A stretch of 64,000 bases of DNA from NCBI GenBank assembly GCA_964507325.1, contig CAZDQL010000019.1, forward strand, positions 14,738 to 78,737, in the 5' to 3' direction. The stretch comes from CAZDQL01 sp964507325 (lineage in GTDB: Bacteria > Planctomycetota > UBA1135 > GCA-002686595). Under the pieces are notes generated by a model, which saw only the letters and a program-made list of their open reading frames with translations, made no database searches and was not told the DNA's origin. Within the stretch, counting starts at the first letter, position 1. Each line of letters starts with the position of its first letter. Positions 24,853 through 34,800 of this stretch are shown here, one piece after another. Made by a program: the position numbers and the translations under genes.

Positions 24853-25874
24853 TGGCACGCCGGGAGCCCCACGCCTTCCCCCTCCCCGACCGGCGCGTCT
24901 ACGACTACTACATCGCCTCCCGCACGAGCGCCGCGCTGGTGGCGGGGGTGCGCCTGGGGCTCTTCGACCTCTTGGACCGCGCCCCGCGCAGCGCCGCGCA
25001 GATCGCCGCCGAGCTCGAGGTGAGCGAGCGGGGAGCGCGGGCCCTCCTGGCGGCCGTCGGCGCCATGGGGCTGGTGGAGGAGACGGACGGTCGCTGGACC
25101 CTCGCCCCCGACGCCGCCGCCTACGCCGTGCGCGACCGCCCCGGCTCCCTGGCAGGGCTGATCGACCTCGAGGTGGAGAACTTCCTCTCCCCCGCCGCCC
25201 TGCTCGAGGCGCTGCGCAGCGGGGGCCCTTCGGTGTACGGAGGGGGCGACCCCTGGGAGCACCACGCCGCCGATCCGCAGCGCGCGCGCGCCTTCACCGC
25301 CGCCATGCACAGCGTCAGCGAGCGCCCCGCCGCGGGCCTGGCGGAGGTGGTCGAGCTCAGGGGCGGCGAGCGCCTGCTCGACGTCGGCGGCGGCTCCGGC
25401 GCCCTCTCCCTGGCGCTGGCGCGCGCCCACCCGGAGGTGCACTGCAGCGTCTACGACCTGGAGGCGGTGCGTCCCCTGGCCGAGGAGTACATCGCCGCGG
25501 CCGGTCTCGGCGAGCGCGTGACGGTGGCCGTGGGGGACATGTTCACCGAGGAGCTGCCCACGGACCACGACGTGGTGCTCCTCTCCCAGATCCTCCACGA
25601 CTGGGCCCCCGAGCGGGGCGCCGAGCTCTGCGCCAAGGCCTGGCGCGCGCTGCGCCCCGGCGGACGCATCCTGATCCACGAGAAGCTGGTCGACGAAGAG
25701 GGCCGGGGCCCCCTGGCCAACGCCCTGGTGCACCTCGACATGCTGGTGTGGACCGAGGGGCAGCAGTACCGCGCCTCGGAGCTGGAAGCGCTGCTCGAGG
25801 AGGCGGGCTTCGCCGCCATCGAGACGCGCCCCACCACCGGCTACTGGAGCGTGGTGAGCGGCGAGAAGCCGTGA
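24852..25874 (+). CDS. O-methyltransferase family 2 protein
   Basis: This 340-residue SAM-dependent methyltransferase is of the hydroxyindole-O-methyltransferase/TcmO type. An N-terminal winged-helix dimerisation domain (VRLGLFDLLDRAPRSAAQIAAELEVSERGARALLAAVGAMGLVEE) precedes the Rossmann domain. That domain has LLDVGGGSGALSLALARAHPEV for SAM binding, LLSQILHDWAPERG with the catalytic-type His-Asp pair, and GGRILIHEKLVD. The C-terminus TTGYWSVVSG is family-typical. These enzymes usually methylate phenolic hydroxyls in natural products or quinones. The substrate here is unknown, and the coupling to an exported isomerase gives no clear clue. Confidence 0.8.
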   Translation: MARREPHAFPLPDRRVYDYYIASRTSAALVAGVRLGLFDLLDRAPRSAAQIAAELEVSERGARALLAAVGAMGLVEETDGRWTLAPDAAAYAVRDRPGSLAGLIDLEVENFLSPAALLEALRSGGPSVYGGGDPWEHHAADPQRARAFTAAMHSVSERPAAGLAEVVELRGGERLLDVGGGSGALSLALARAHPEVHCSVYDLEAVRPLAEEYIAAAGLGERVTVAVGDMFTEELPTDHDVVLLSQILHDWAPERGAELCAKAWRALRPGGRILIHEKLVDEEGRGPLANALVHLDMLVWTEGQQYRASELEALLEEAGFAAIETRPTTGYWSVVSGEKP

Positions 25875-25911
25875 CCGGTCGCGGCGCGCCTCACGCGAGT
25901 GGCTCGGCGGC

Positions 25912-26979
25912 TCAGGGCTCCTCCCGACGCACGATGAGGTCGCGCTTGGGGAAGGGGATCTCGATCCCCTCGGAGCGGAAGCGGGTCAGGATCGCGGTCA
26001 GCAGCGCGTCCACCGTGCGCCCGCGCAGGGTGGGATCGCGGACCCAGACCAGCAGCTCGAACTCGAGCGCCGACTCTCCGAAGCGGCGGAAGCGGATGCG
26101 CGGAGCGGGGTCTTCGCGCGCGTGGGGCTCGGCGGCGGCCACCTCGGTGAGGATCTTGCGCACCACCTCGACGTCGGAGTCGTAGCCGACCCCCACCCGG
26201 ACGCGCACGCGCATGGCGCTGTCCCCTCCCCCGCTCTGGTTGACGATCTTGGAGGAGGCGATGACCGAGTTCGGGATGGTGATCTCCACGTCGTCGCGGG
26301 TCAGGACGCGCGTCGAGCGCAGGCCGATGTGGGTCACCTCCCCCCGCACCCCGTCGTCGAGCACGATGTAGTCCCCGAGCTGATAGGGCGCGTCCGCCAC
26401 TATGAACACCCCCGCGAAGAGGTTCGCCAGGGTGTCCTTGGCCGCGAAGCCGAGCGCCACCCCCACGATCCCCGCCGAGGCCAGCCAACCGGTGGCGTCG
26501 ATGTCCCAGACGACGAGGAAGAGGTAGGTGGCCCCGATCAGCGTCAGGACCGTGGTCAGGTTGGCGAAGAGCGGGTAGGTGCGCGTCTCGATCAGCGGGA
26601 AGCGATCCTGACGTTGGCTGGCGTAGCGCAGCAGGATCCCCGCCAGGCGCAGGAGGAGGATCGTCCAGATCACGAGGGCCAGGCTGAGCACCCCGCGCCC
26701 GATCCCGAGCGCCGCCTGGTCGTCGGCGGCGTGCAGCCCCGCCAGGAACACGCCCAACAGGACGACCGTCTGCAGCAGGGGACCGCGCACCGCGCGCAGG
26801 ACGTCCTCGTCCAGGTCGGTGCGCGTGCGGCCCACGAGCACCAAGAGGCCCCGCAACACGAAGGTGTGCAGCAGCAGACCCAGGAGCACGGCGGCACCCA
26901 GGATCGCCACGGGGGGGATCCACCCCTCGCCGAGGCTCTCGATCAGGAAACGTCGCAGTTCGCGGAGGGTGGCGGCCAT
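25912..26979 (-). CDS. small-conductance mechanosensitive channel (MscS family)
   Basis: This 355-residue membrane protein has about five transmembrane segments. The last, pore-lining helix is GWLASAGIVGVALGFAAKDTLANLFAGVFIVADAPYQLGDYI, with the Ala/Gly-rich packing typical of MscS TM3. The cytoplasmic beta domain follows: GEVTHIGLRSTRVLTRDDVEITIPNSVIASSKIVN. The alpha/beta C-terminal domain runs to about residue 350. Such channels open under hypo-osmotic stress to release solutes. TACGCT lies seven bases before the ATG, consistent with a near-leaderless transcript. The gene is convergent with the O-methyltransferase. Confidence 0.92.
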   Translation of the reverse strand: MAATLRELRRFLIESLGEGWIPPVAILGAAVLLGLLLHTFVLRGLLVLVGRTRTDLDEDVLRAVRGPLLQTVVLLGVFLAGLHAADDQAALGIGRGVLSLALVIWTILLLRLAGILLRYASQRQDRFPLIETRTYPLFANLTTVLTLIGATYLFLVVWDIDATGWLASAGIVGVALGFAAKDTLANLFAGVFIVADAPYQLGDYIVLDDGVRGEVTHIGLRSTRVLTRDDVEITIPNSVIASSKIVNQSGGGDSAMRVRVRVGVGYDSDVEVVRKILTEVAAAEPHAREDPAPRIRFRRFGESALEFELLVWVRDPTLRGRTVDALLTAILTRFRSEGIEIPFPKRDLIVRREEP

Positions 26980-26986
26980 GGGGGGC

Positions 26987-26992
26987 AGCGTA
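26987..26992 (-). promoter_or_regulatory. candidate -10 hexamer TACGCT upstream of the MscS gene
   Basis: TANNNT-type hexamer ending seven bases before the ATG. No -35 box is evident. Confidence 0.3.
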
Positions 26993-27034
26993 CCGAAGAG
27001 GCCGCGAGCGGGGAAACGCGTTGAGCCGCCGCGG

Positions 27035-27628
27035 CTATCCCCGCGAAGCCCACTCGCAACCGGCGAGGCGGAAGCGCAGCGGCAGGTCCGCGGCCTTGCT
27101 GATTCCGACGCGGGGTCCGCGGCAAACCTCGCTGCCGGACCAGCCGGTCTCGGGGGCCAGCAGGCGCAGATCCCCCGCGAGGAGGCTCGCCCCGTCCTGC
27201 TCCGGCCGGATCCCGAGGGCCACCACCAGCTTCGCCGGCCCGCTGCAGAGCTCCCGCTCGCGCTCGACCCCGCGCCGGCGGCGCATCAGCTCGAGCCCCT
27301 CCAGCGGCTCCAGGGCGCGCACCAGGACCGCCTCCCCCACCCCCTCGGGCCCGGTGACCACGTTGAAGCAGTGGTGCAGGCCGTAGATCGAGTAGACGTA
27401 GGCGTGGCCCGCCGCCAGGAACATCGAGGCGTTGCGGCGGGTCGGGCCCCGGTGGCTGTGGGCGGCGGAATCCCCCTGGGCCAGGTAGGCCTCCGTCTCG
27501 ACGATGCGCCCGGCGGCGATCCCCTGCGCCGTCGAGTGGAGCAGCCGCGCGCCGATCAGGCGCTCGGCCAGCTCGACCGTCCCTCCGCGGAAGAAGGAGG
27601 GAGACAGTGCCCGCCTCTCGGCACTCAG
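27035..27628 (-). CDS. DNA-3-methyladenine glycosylase (AAG/MPG type), probable CTG start
   Basis: This enzyme removes alkylated purines in base-excision repair. Family motifs run in order: SFFRGGTVELAERLIGARLL, RIVETEAYLAQGDSAAHSHRGPTRRNASMF with the catalytic Glu in VETEAY, AYVYSIYGLHHCFNVV, AVLVRALEPLEGLELM, LCSGPAKLVVALGI and VCRGPRVGISKA. The conserved N-terminus has no ATG, GTG or TTG before it. The only suitable position is a CTG at 27628 that overlaps the stop of the upstream methyltransferase (CTGA). That gives 197 residues, the usual length. A non-canonical CTG start with translational coupling is therefore likely. Its operon partner is a DNA methyltransferase. Confidence 0.85.
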   Translation of the reverse strand: MSAERRALSPSFFRGGTVELAERLIGARLLHSTAQGIAAGRIVETEAYLAQGDSAAHSHRGPTRRNASMFLAAGHAYVYSIYGLHHCFNVVTGPEGVGEAVLVRALEPLEGLELMRRRRGVERERELCSGPAKLVVALGIRPEQDGASLLAGDLRLLAPETGWSGSEVCRGPRVGISKAADLPLRFRLAGCEWASRG

Positions 27629-28326
27629 GACACCCGCTCCTTCTTGAAGATCAGGAGGTGGGTGAACCCGCGCAGGAAGTAGTTGCCCTCCGCGGCGGCG
27701 CGGTGGAAGGCGGGCTTCTCCAGCTTGCGGTTGCCGCGCACCACCGCCACCTGGTCGATCGGGCGGAAGCGGCGCTCGAGCGCGACGGTCAGCCGCGCGC
27801 CGATCGGCACGAAGCCCTTCTTGCGCTCGAAGCTGTCGCTGACCAGGAGCGCCAGGTAGCGGCGATCGCGCAGCACGCGCTGCGCCTCCTCGAAGACCTC
27901 CTCCATCGCCGCGAAGTAGCTCCCGTCGAAGGCGGAGAGGCGCCCGATGCACGCCTCCGACTCGGAGTAGACGATGTGCGTCGAGTAGGGCGGGTCCATG
28001 AAGAGGAAGTCGGCCGAGCCGTCCTCCAGGGGCAGGTGGCGGGCGTCCCCCTCCTCCACGTCCTCCCGCTGCGGGTTCAGGTCGAAGCCGCGCGCGCGGC
28101 GCTCCAGGCTGGTGGCGACGTCGAGGGTGGTCCCGCCTCCGCAGAAGGGATCGACCACCAGGTCCCCGGGGCGCGTGTAGCGCTCGAGGAGATTCCAGAT
28201 CACCCAGGCGGGGGTCGCCCCCGGGTAGCCGGGGATCCCCTTCGCCCCCCCGGGGTACTGGGCGGAGGGGTAGTACCACAGGGTGGTGGTCTGCAGCTTC
28301 GGAAGGGGTCGCTTGGGGCGCGGCAC
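27625..28326 (-). CDS. DNA methyltransferase (N4/N6 type), orphan
   Basis: This 233-residue amino-methyltransferase has the SAM-binding motif VDPFCGGGTTLDVA ahead of the catalytic motif FMDPPYS. LLVSDSF and a C-terminal GNYFLRGFTHLLIFKK follow. DPPY marks transfer to an exocyclic amine (N6-adenine or N4-cytosine). No restriction endonuclease is adjacent, so it is probably a solitary methylase or a tRNA/rRNA enzyme of the same fold. I chose GTG 28326 because TACACT sits seven bases before it as in other genes here. GTG 28350 (24 bases upstream) is an alternative. It is translationally coupled to the glycosylase downstream (CTGA) and divergent from the hydrolase gene. Confidence 0.75.
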   Translation of the reverse strand: MPRPKRPLPKLQTTTLWYYPSAQYPGGAKGIPGYPGATPAWVIWNLLERYTRPGDLVVDPFCGGGTTLDVATSLERRARGFDLNPQREDVEEGDARHLPLEDGSADFLFMDPPYSTHIVYSESEACIGRLSAFDGSYFAAMEEVFEEAQRVLRDRRYLALLVSDSFERKKGFVPIGARLTVALERRFRPIDQVAVVRGNRKLEKPAFHRAAAEGNYFLRGFTHLLIFKKERVS

Positions 28327-28333
28327 GCTTGGG

Positions 28334-28339
28334 AGTGTA
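28334..28339 (-). promoter_or_regulatory. candidate -10 hexamer TACACT upstream of the methyltransferase
   Basis: TANNNT-type hexamer seven bases before GTG 28326. It would fall inside the gene if GTG 28350 were the start. Confidence 0.3.
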
Positions 28340-28367
28340 GTGGATCCCACCCCGCGCTCTGCGACGC

Positions 28368-28373
28368 TACCCT
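28368..28373 (+). promoter_or_regulatory. candidate -10 hexamer TACCCT upstream of the hydrolase
   Basis: TANNNT-type hexamer six bases before ATG 28380, the same spacing and sequence as upstream of pdxA. Confidence 0.3.
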
Positions 28374-28379
28374 CCCGAC

Positions 28380-29075
28380 ATGCCCACGGAGTCCCTGCGC
28401 GTGCCCGTCCGCGAGGCGGGAGTCGAAGAGGTCGACGGCGTCGTCGACCTGCCCGCGACCGACGACCCCTCCCGCTGCGTCCTGCTCCTGGGCCACGGCG
28501 CGGGAGCGCCCTTCGACAGCCCCTTCATGACCGGGATCGCCGAGAGCCTCGCCGAGCGGGGCCTGGCGGTGATGCGCTTCGGCTACTCCTTCGCCGAACG
28601 CGCGCGACGGGAAGGTCGCCGGCGTCCCCCCGACCGCGTCTCCGTCCTGCTGGCGGTCCACCGCGCGGCGCTCGACAGCGCGCGCGAGCGCTTCCCCGGA
28701 CGCCGCATGCTGCTCGGCGGCAAGTCCCTGGGCGCGCGCATGTCGACCTTCCTGGCGGCGAATGGCGAGGAGGCGGCGGGCTTGGTGCTGCTCGGCTACC
28801 CCCTGCACCCGCCGGGGCGGAAGGAGAAGCTGCGCAGCGACCACTTCCCCTCGATTCCCATCGCGGGGCTCTTCCTCTCCGGCACCAGGGACGCCCTCTG
28901 CGACCTGGAGCACCTGCGGCGCGAGCTCGACTCCTACGGCGGCTCAGCCACCCTGGAGGAGGTCCCCGACGCCGACCACGGCTTCCAGGTGCCGCGCAGC
29001 ACCGGGCGCAGCCACGCCCAGGTCATCCAGGGGCTGGCGGCGTCGGTCGACGCCTGGGAGCGGGAGCTAGCGTGA
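28380..29075 (+). CDS. alpha/beta hydrolase (KANL3/Tex30-like)
   Basis: This 231-residue alpha/beta hydrolase has CVLLLGHGAGAPFDSPFM with the oxyanion-hole HGAG, then the nucleophile elbow LLGGKSLGARMST (GxSxG, Ser in KSLG). The acid FLSGTRDALCD follows the sixth strand, and the histidine lies in DADHGFQVP. This layout matches the Tex30/KANL3 subfamily, whose bacterial members are predicted esterases or dienelactone-hydrolase-like enzymes. No signal peptide is present. The gene is divergent from the DNA methyltransferase and followed 42 bases later by a SAM methyltransferase on the same strand. Confidence 0.8.
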   Translation: MPTESLRVPVREAGVEEVDGVVDLPATDDPSRCVLLLGHGAGAPFDSPFMTGIAESLAERGLAVMRFGYSFAERARREGRRRPPDRVSVLLAVHRAALDSARERFPGRRMLLGGKSLGARMSTFLAANGEEAAGLVLLGYPLHPPGRKEKLRSDHFPSIPIAGLFLSGTRDALCDLEHLRRELDSYGGSATLEEVPDADHGFQVPRSTGRSHAQVIQGLAASVDAWERELA

Positions 29076-29102
29076 GATCGTGAATCGGGCCCGGCGCGGG
29101 TC

Positions 29103-29108
29103 TACAAT
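29103..29108 (+). promoter_or_regulatory. candidate -10 hexamer TACAAT upstream of the methyltransferase
   Basis: TACAAT lies nine bases before ATG 29118, and GTGAAT (29080-29085) is 17 bases upstream of it as a weak -35. The transcript would start within a few bases of the ATG. Confidence 0.45.
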
Positions 29109-29117
29109 CGTCCCCGG

Positions 29118-30485
29118 ATGATCGACGAAGGGGATGAGTCGATGACTTCCGGGAGGTCGACCAAGGCGGTTCGGGATCAATACGAGGCCTACCCGTTCCC
29201 CGTGCGCCGGCCGGAGGACGAGGAGCAGCGGCTGATCGCCTCCCCGATCGATCAGCTCGCCCGCATCGACCACTACTGCTTCTCCGGGCGCCGCGACTTC
29301 CACCGCCCCCTGCGCGCGCTGATCGCGGGCGGGGGCACCGGGGACGCCCTGATCTACCTGGCGGAGCAGCTGCGGGGCAAGCCGTGCGAGTTCGTCTACC
29401 TGGACCTCTGCGCCAACTCGATGGCGATCGCTCGCGAGCGCGCCGAGGTCAGGGGAGTGGAGCGGGTGACCTGGATCGAGGGTTCCCTCGCCGACCTGGA
29501 CGACCTGGGTCTGGGGGAGTTCGACTACGTCAACTGCGTCGGCGTCCTGCACCACCTGGACAACCCGCGGCGAGCCCTCGACCGACTGGCCGCGTCCCTC
29601 GCCCCGGAGGGGGGGCTGGGGATCATGCTCTACGGCCGCTACGGGCGGCGCAGCGTCTACCTCCTGCGGGAGGCGTTGGGGTTCTTGACCGAGGAGGGGG
29701 AGGACCTGCCCGCCCGAGTCCAGGTCACTCGCCGAGTGCTGACCGATCTCAGTCACAACCGGGTGGTGGGCTGCACCCCCTCCGCGCGGCACATGCTGGA
29801 TACGCCCGAGGGGGACGCCTACCTGGTCGACACCTACCTGCACGAGTGCGACCACCCCTACACCGTCCCGGAGATCCATCGACTGCTGGAGTCCTGCGGC
29901 CTGCACCTGTCGGGATTCACCAGCTTCTTCGAACTGGAGGGAGCCGTGATGCCCCTCGAGTACGACCCGAGCCTGTACTTCACCGACCCCGACGTCCTCG
30001 AGCGCCTCACGCGGCTCTCCCTCCCCGACGCCCAACACCTGGCCGAGATCCTGAACGGCGGGATCAGCATGCACGCCTTCTACGCCACCCGGCGCGCCGG
30101 CTCCGCGGCCCAGGTCAGCGACCTCGACAACGCCCCCTACTTCCCCACCAGCTACGCCGCCGAGGCCGCGCGCTCGATCCTCGAGCAAGGGCTCGAGCGG
30201 GTCGAGGTGCGCCTGCGGGGCGGGCTGAAGCGCAGCTTCGAGCTCAGTCCCTTGCCGCGCGCGATCCTGGGCCTGATCGACGGCCGCACGTCGATCGGCG
30301 AGATGACCAAGATCGCCAGCGCGGGCACCTCGGAGCTCTCCCTGGAGAGGTGCGTCCAGGAAGTGCTGGCCTTCCTCGACCTGATGGTGGGACTGGGGCT
30401 GGTGCTCCTGCGCAACGCCGCCCGTGATCCCCTGCCGCTACTCCCCAGCCAGAGGAGCTGGACGGGGTCGCTCGATCTGACCTGA
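29118..30485 (+). CDS. class I SAM-dependent methyltransferase, 455 aa
   Basis: The N-terminal part has AVRDQYEAYPFPVRRPEDE, a motif seen in a methyltransferase subfamily with 'YPYPRW'-like N-termini. The SAM-binding motif ALIAGGGTGDALIYLAEQL, EFVYLDLCANSMAIARERA and the post-motif FDYVNCVGVLHHLDNPRRALDRL follow. The C-terminal 200 residues are helical and include PLPRAILGLIDGRTSIGEMTKIA, which resembles a winged-helix or regulatory domain. The substrate is unknown; homologues are often found near TPR or glycosylation genes. The upstream TACAAT suggests a leaderless message. A second ATG at 29142 (MTSGRS) is an alternative start. Confidence 0.75.
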   Translation: MIDEGDESMTSGRSTKAVRDQYEAYPFPVRRPEDEEQRLIASPIDQLARIDHYCFSGRRDFHRPLRALIAGGGTGDALIYLAEQLRGKPCEFVYLDLCANSMAIARERAEVRGVERVTWIEGSLADLDDLGLGEFDYVNCVGVLHHLDNPRRALDRLAASLAPEGGLGIMLYGRYGRRSVYLLREALGFLTEEGEDLPARVQVTRRVLTDLSHNRVVGCTPSARHMLDTPEGDAYLVDTYLHECDHPYTVPEIHRLLESCGLHLSGFTSFFELEGAVMPLEYDPSLYFTDPDVLERLTRLSLPDAQHLAEILNGGISMHAFYATRRAGSAAQVSDLDNAPYFPTSYAAEAARSILEQGLERVEVRLRGGLKRSFELSPLPRAILGLIDGRTSIGEMTKIASAGTSELSLERCVQEVLAFLDLMVGLGLVLLRNAARDPLPLLPSQRSWTGSLDLT

Positions 30486-30489
30486 GCTC

Positions 30490-30505
30490 GGCCGACGGAT
30501 CGGCC
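30490..30505 (+). terminator. short hairpin after the methyltransferase
   Basis: GGCCGA, CGGA, TCGGCC: a perfect 6-bp stem with a tetraloop five bases after the stop. There is no T-tract. Confidence 0.35.
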
Positions 30506-30549
30506 CATCCAGGGCATACTGGGGATTCCACACAGGAGGAACCGCCAGC

Positions 30550-31643
30550 ATGCAACTCCACAGACTCGCATCCTCCCTCGCCGCGCTCGTTCTGGCCACT
30601 TCTCCCGCCCTGGCGGGAGACTTCTGGGTGGTGGACGTCACCGGCGGTGGCGACTTCACCCAACTGCAGGCCGCCATCGATCACGCCGCCGACGGGGACA
30701 CGGTCCTCATCCGTGGCTACTACAACGTGTTCGAGTCGGTGGGCATTCAGAACAAGGGCATCAGCCTGGTCCAGGAGCCCCCCACCACGACCTCCGCGTT
30801 GAACCGCATCTGGGTCTACGATCTCGCCGCGCAGAAGCAGTTCTACGCGGCCGGAATCGACGCCGCCCTCATCCTCTACGACAACGCGGGGCACATCGTG
30901 CTGGAGAGCTGCAGGCTGCACCCCTCGTACGACGATCCCTCCGTGCGCAACTGCGCGGACGTCGTCTACTACGACTGCAGCTTGCACGGCCGCTACGGGG
31001 GGGACGACTGCAATCCCTACGACTACCTCGACGGTGGGCCCAGCCTGAAGGTGAGCCAGGGATCGAAGGTCGCGCTGTACCACTGCACCTTGGAGGGAGG
31101 CGACGGCGGCACCGACCACTGCGGCATGGGCATGGACGGCTGCGGAGGCTCGGGGATCGTGGTGCGGGACGAGTCCGCAGTCTTCGAGGCGGGCTGCACC
31201 TTCTCCCAGGGCTCACCCGAGTGCTGGTTCTTCCCCGACGTGGACGTGGAAGCGGGATCGACCCTGACCTCGAGCCTCGCCCCCGCGAGCCTCTTCATCG
31301 GACCCACCCTCGCCCAGGAGGGCAGCACCGTCACCCTGCGCGTGGCGGGGCCCCCCGGGGAGCACGTCTGGCTCCTGACCTCGACCCAGGGGACGCGCCG
31401 CTTCATCTCGCCGGAGGTCGGGATCCTCCACCAGGACTCCGGCCCGCCCCTCTTCCTGGGGACGATCCCGGCCAGCGGGCTCCTCTCCGCCAACTACACC
31501 CTGCCGCTCCTGCCCCCGGGGAGCGCGGCGGAACGGTTCTGGTGCCAGGCCCTGCTCAGCACGCCGGCGGCGCCGAGCGCACCTCCTGCGGTGGGCGCGG
31601 AGCGCCTCTACCTCTCCAACGCCAAGGGCTGGGTGATCCAGCG

Positions 31644-31647
<4 letters not shown>
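30550..31647 (+). CDS. secreted parallel beta-helix protein with shared C-terminal module
   Basis: This 365-residue exported protein has a signal peptide cleaved around SPALAGD. Residues 20-250 look like a right-handed parallel beta-helix of the pectate-lyase/NosD type: DFTQLQAAIDHAADGDTVLIRGYY at its start is the classic entry to such folds. Repeated short strands follow with Cys-rich turns (SCRLHPSYD, DCSLHGRYGGDDC, HCTLEGGDGG). The last 115 residues form a beta-sandwich module with LGTIPASG and a final SNAKGWVIQ, which is also found in the deiminase-like protein at 19988. AGGAGGA (30534-30540) lies nine bases before the ATG. No catalytic site could be identified. Its stop overlaps by three bases with the convergent M3 peptidase stop. 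Confidence 0.7.
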
Positions 31648-33569
<1,922 letters not shown>

Positions 33570-33585
33570 CGCTGAGATCGGCCGT

Positions 33586-34800
33586 TCAGGCCAGGTGGCG
33601 CGCCGCGTATTCGATGAGGCGCGCGTACTGCCGGTGGAAGTCGTGCCCGCCACCCGCCAGCGGCGCCTTGAAGTAGCAGGCGCTCTGCTCCATCACCCCC
33701 GCCTCGCCGCGCTCGTGGGCGAAGACCGCCAAGCGCGCCAGATCGAGCACCAGGGGCGCCGCCAGCGCCGAGTCGCTCCCCGCCCAGGTGAACTGCATGC
33801 TCATGCGCGCCCCGAGGAAGCCCTCGAAGTGCACGAAGTCCCAGGCGGTCTTCCAGTCGGCGAGCGAGGGCACGAAGTCGATCCCGACCTTGGTGTGCAG
33901 CTCCGGTCCCGAGCCGAGGATGTCGCGCAGGGCGCCATCCTTGTTGACGAGCTTGGCCTGACGGTGGACGGGATCCTCGAGCACCGCCCCGTCCCGGTTG
34001 CCGAGCATGTTGTAGCCCTGCCAGGCGAGCACGCGCAGCGCGCGCGCGCGGAACATCGGCGCGAGCACCGTCTTGACCAGCGTCTCCCCCGTCTTGCCGT
34101 CGTTGCCGCAGTGGGGCACCCCGCGCGCCAGCGCGAGCTCGGTCAGGGCCGGCGGGCTCGAGCCCAGGTTGGGGGTGAAGTTGACGAAGGGGCGGCCGGA
34201 GCTGAGCGCCGCGTAAGCGTAGACGAGGGAGGCGGGCTGGGTCCGGCCCTCGTCGAGAGCGCCATCGAGGGTCGCGAGCTCCCCCCACTCCGCCTGCGGA
34301 TCGCGCACCGCCTCGGTCGAGGTGAGCAGCACCACCACCGTGCGCCCCAGGCCGTGCTCCTCCTCGAACGCCTCCCAGTCGGCGATCAGTCGCGCGATCT
34401 GCTCGCGCGGGTGGGCGGCTCCGAGCTCGGCGCTCTCCGGATCGAGGTCCGCCAGCCCCACGTCGGGTCCGTCGAGGGGCCCGGGTCGGATCCACGCCTC
34501 GTAGGCGGCCGCGTCGGGGGCCGCGCCGGTCACCAGGTCCGCGCCGAGGATGCCGCTCTCCACCAGCTCGCCGGCGGAGCGCGACAGGTCGCGGGCGCAC
34601 ACGTCGTGCCCGCCGAGCACCAGCTCGTCGAGGGGCACCAGGGGGAGATCCCTCAGGGGCTCGGCCTCGGTGGCGAGCCCGATCGGCTCCAGGTCGCCGC
34701 GACGCAGCCCCGCCAGGCCGTAGGCCACGCAGGTGGCGATGGCGCCACGCGCCCCCACCAGCCACAGGCCGGTGCGCGTCGGTCGTTCGTCTCGGTTCAC
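33586..34800 (-). CDS. ino1: myo-inositol-1-phosphate synthase
   Basis: This converts glucose 6-phosphate to inositol 1-phosphate using NAD+ internally. The 404-residue protein starts with the NAD-binding GLWLVGARGAIATCVAYGLAG. It contains FVNFTPNLGSSPPALTELA, then GNDGKTGETLVKTVLAPMFRARAL with the catalytic lysines. LAWQGYNMLGNRDGAVLEDP and AKLVNKDGALRDILG, typical of the bacterial/archaeal branch, follow. Inositol phosphate could serve phosphatidylinositol lipids or inositol-based solutes. The GTG start at 34800 overlaps the stop of the upstream membrane protein (GTGA), so translation is coupled. Confidence 0.88.
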   Translation of the reverse strand: MNRDERPTRTGLWLVGARGAIATCVAYGLAGLRRGDLEPIGLATEAEPLRDLPLVPLDELVLGGHDVCARDLSRSAGELVESGILGADLVTGAAPDAAAYEAWIRPGPLDGPDVGLADLDPESAELGAAHPREQIARLIADWEAFEEEHGLGRTVVVLLTSTEAVRDPQAEWGELATLDGALDEGRTQPASLVYAYAALSSGRPFVNFTPNLGSSPPALTELALARGVPHCGNDGKTGETLVKTVLAPMFRARALRVLAWQGYNMLGNRDGAVLEDPVHRQAKLVNKDGALRDILGSGPELHTKVGIDFVPSLADWKTAWDFVHFEGFLGARMSMQFTWAGSDSALAAPLVLDLARLAVFAHERGEAGVMEQSACYFKAPLAGGGHDFHRQYARLIEYAARHLA

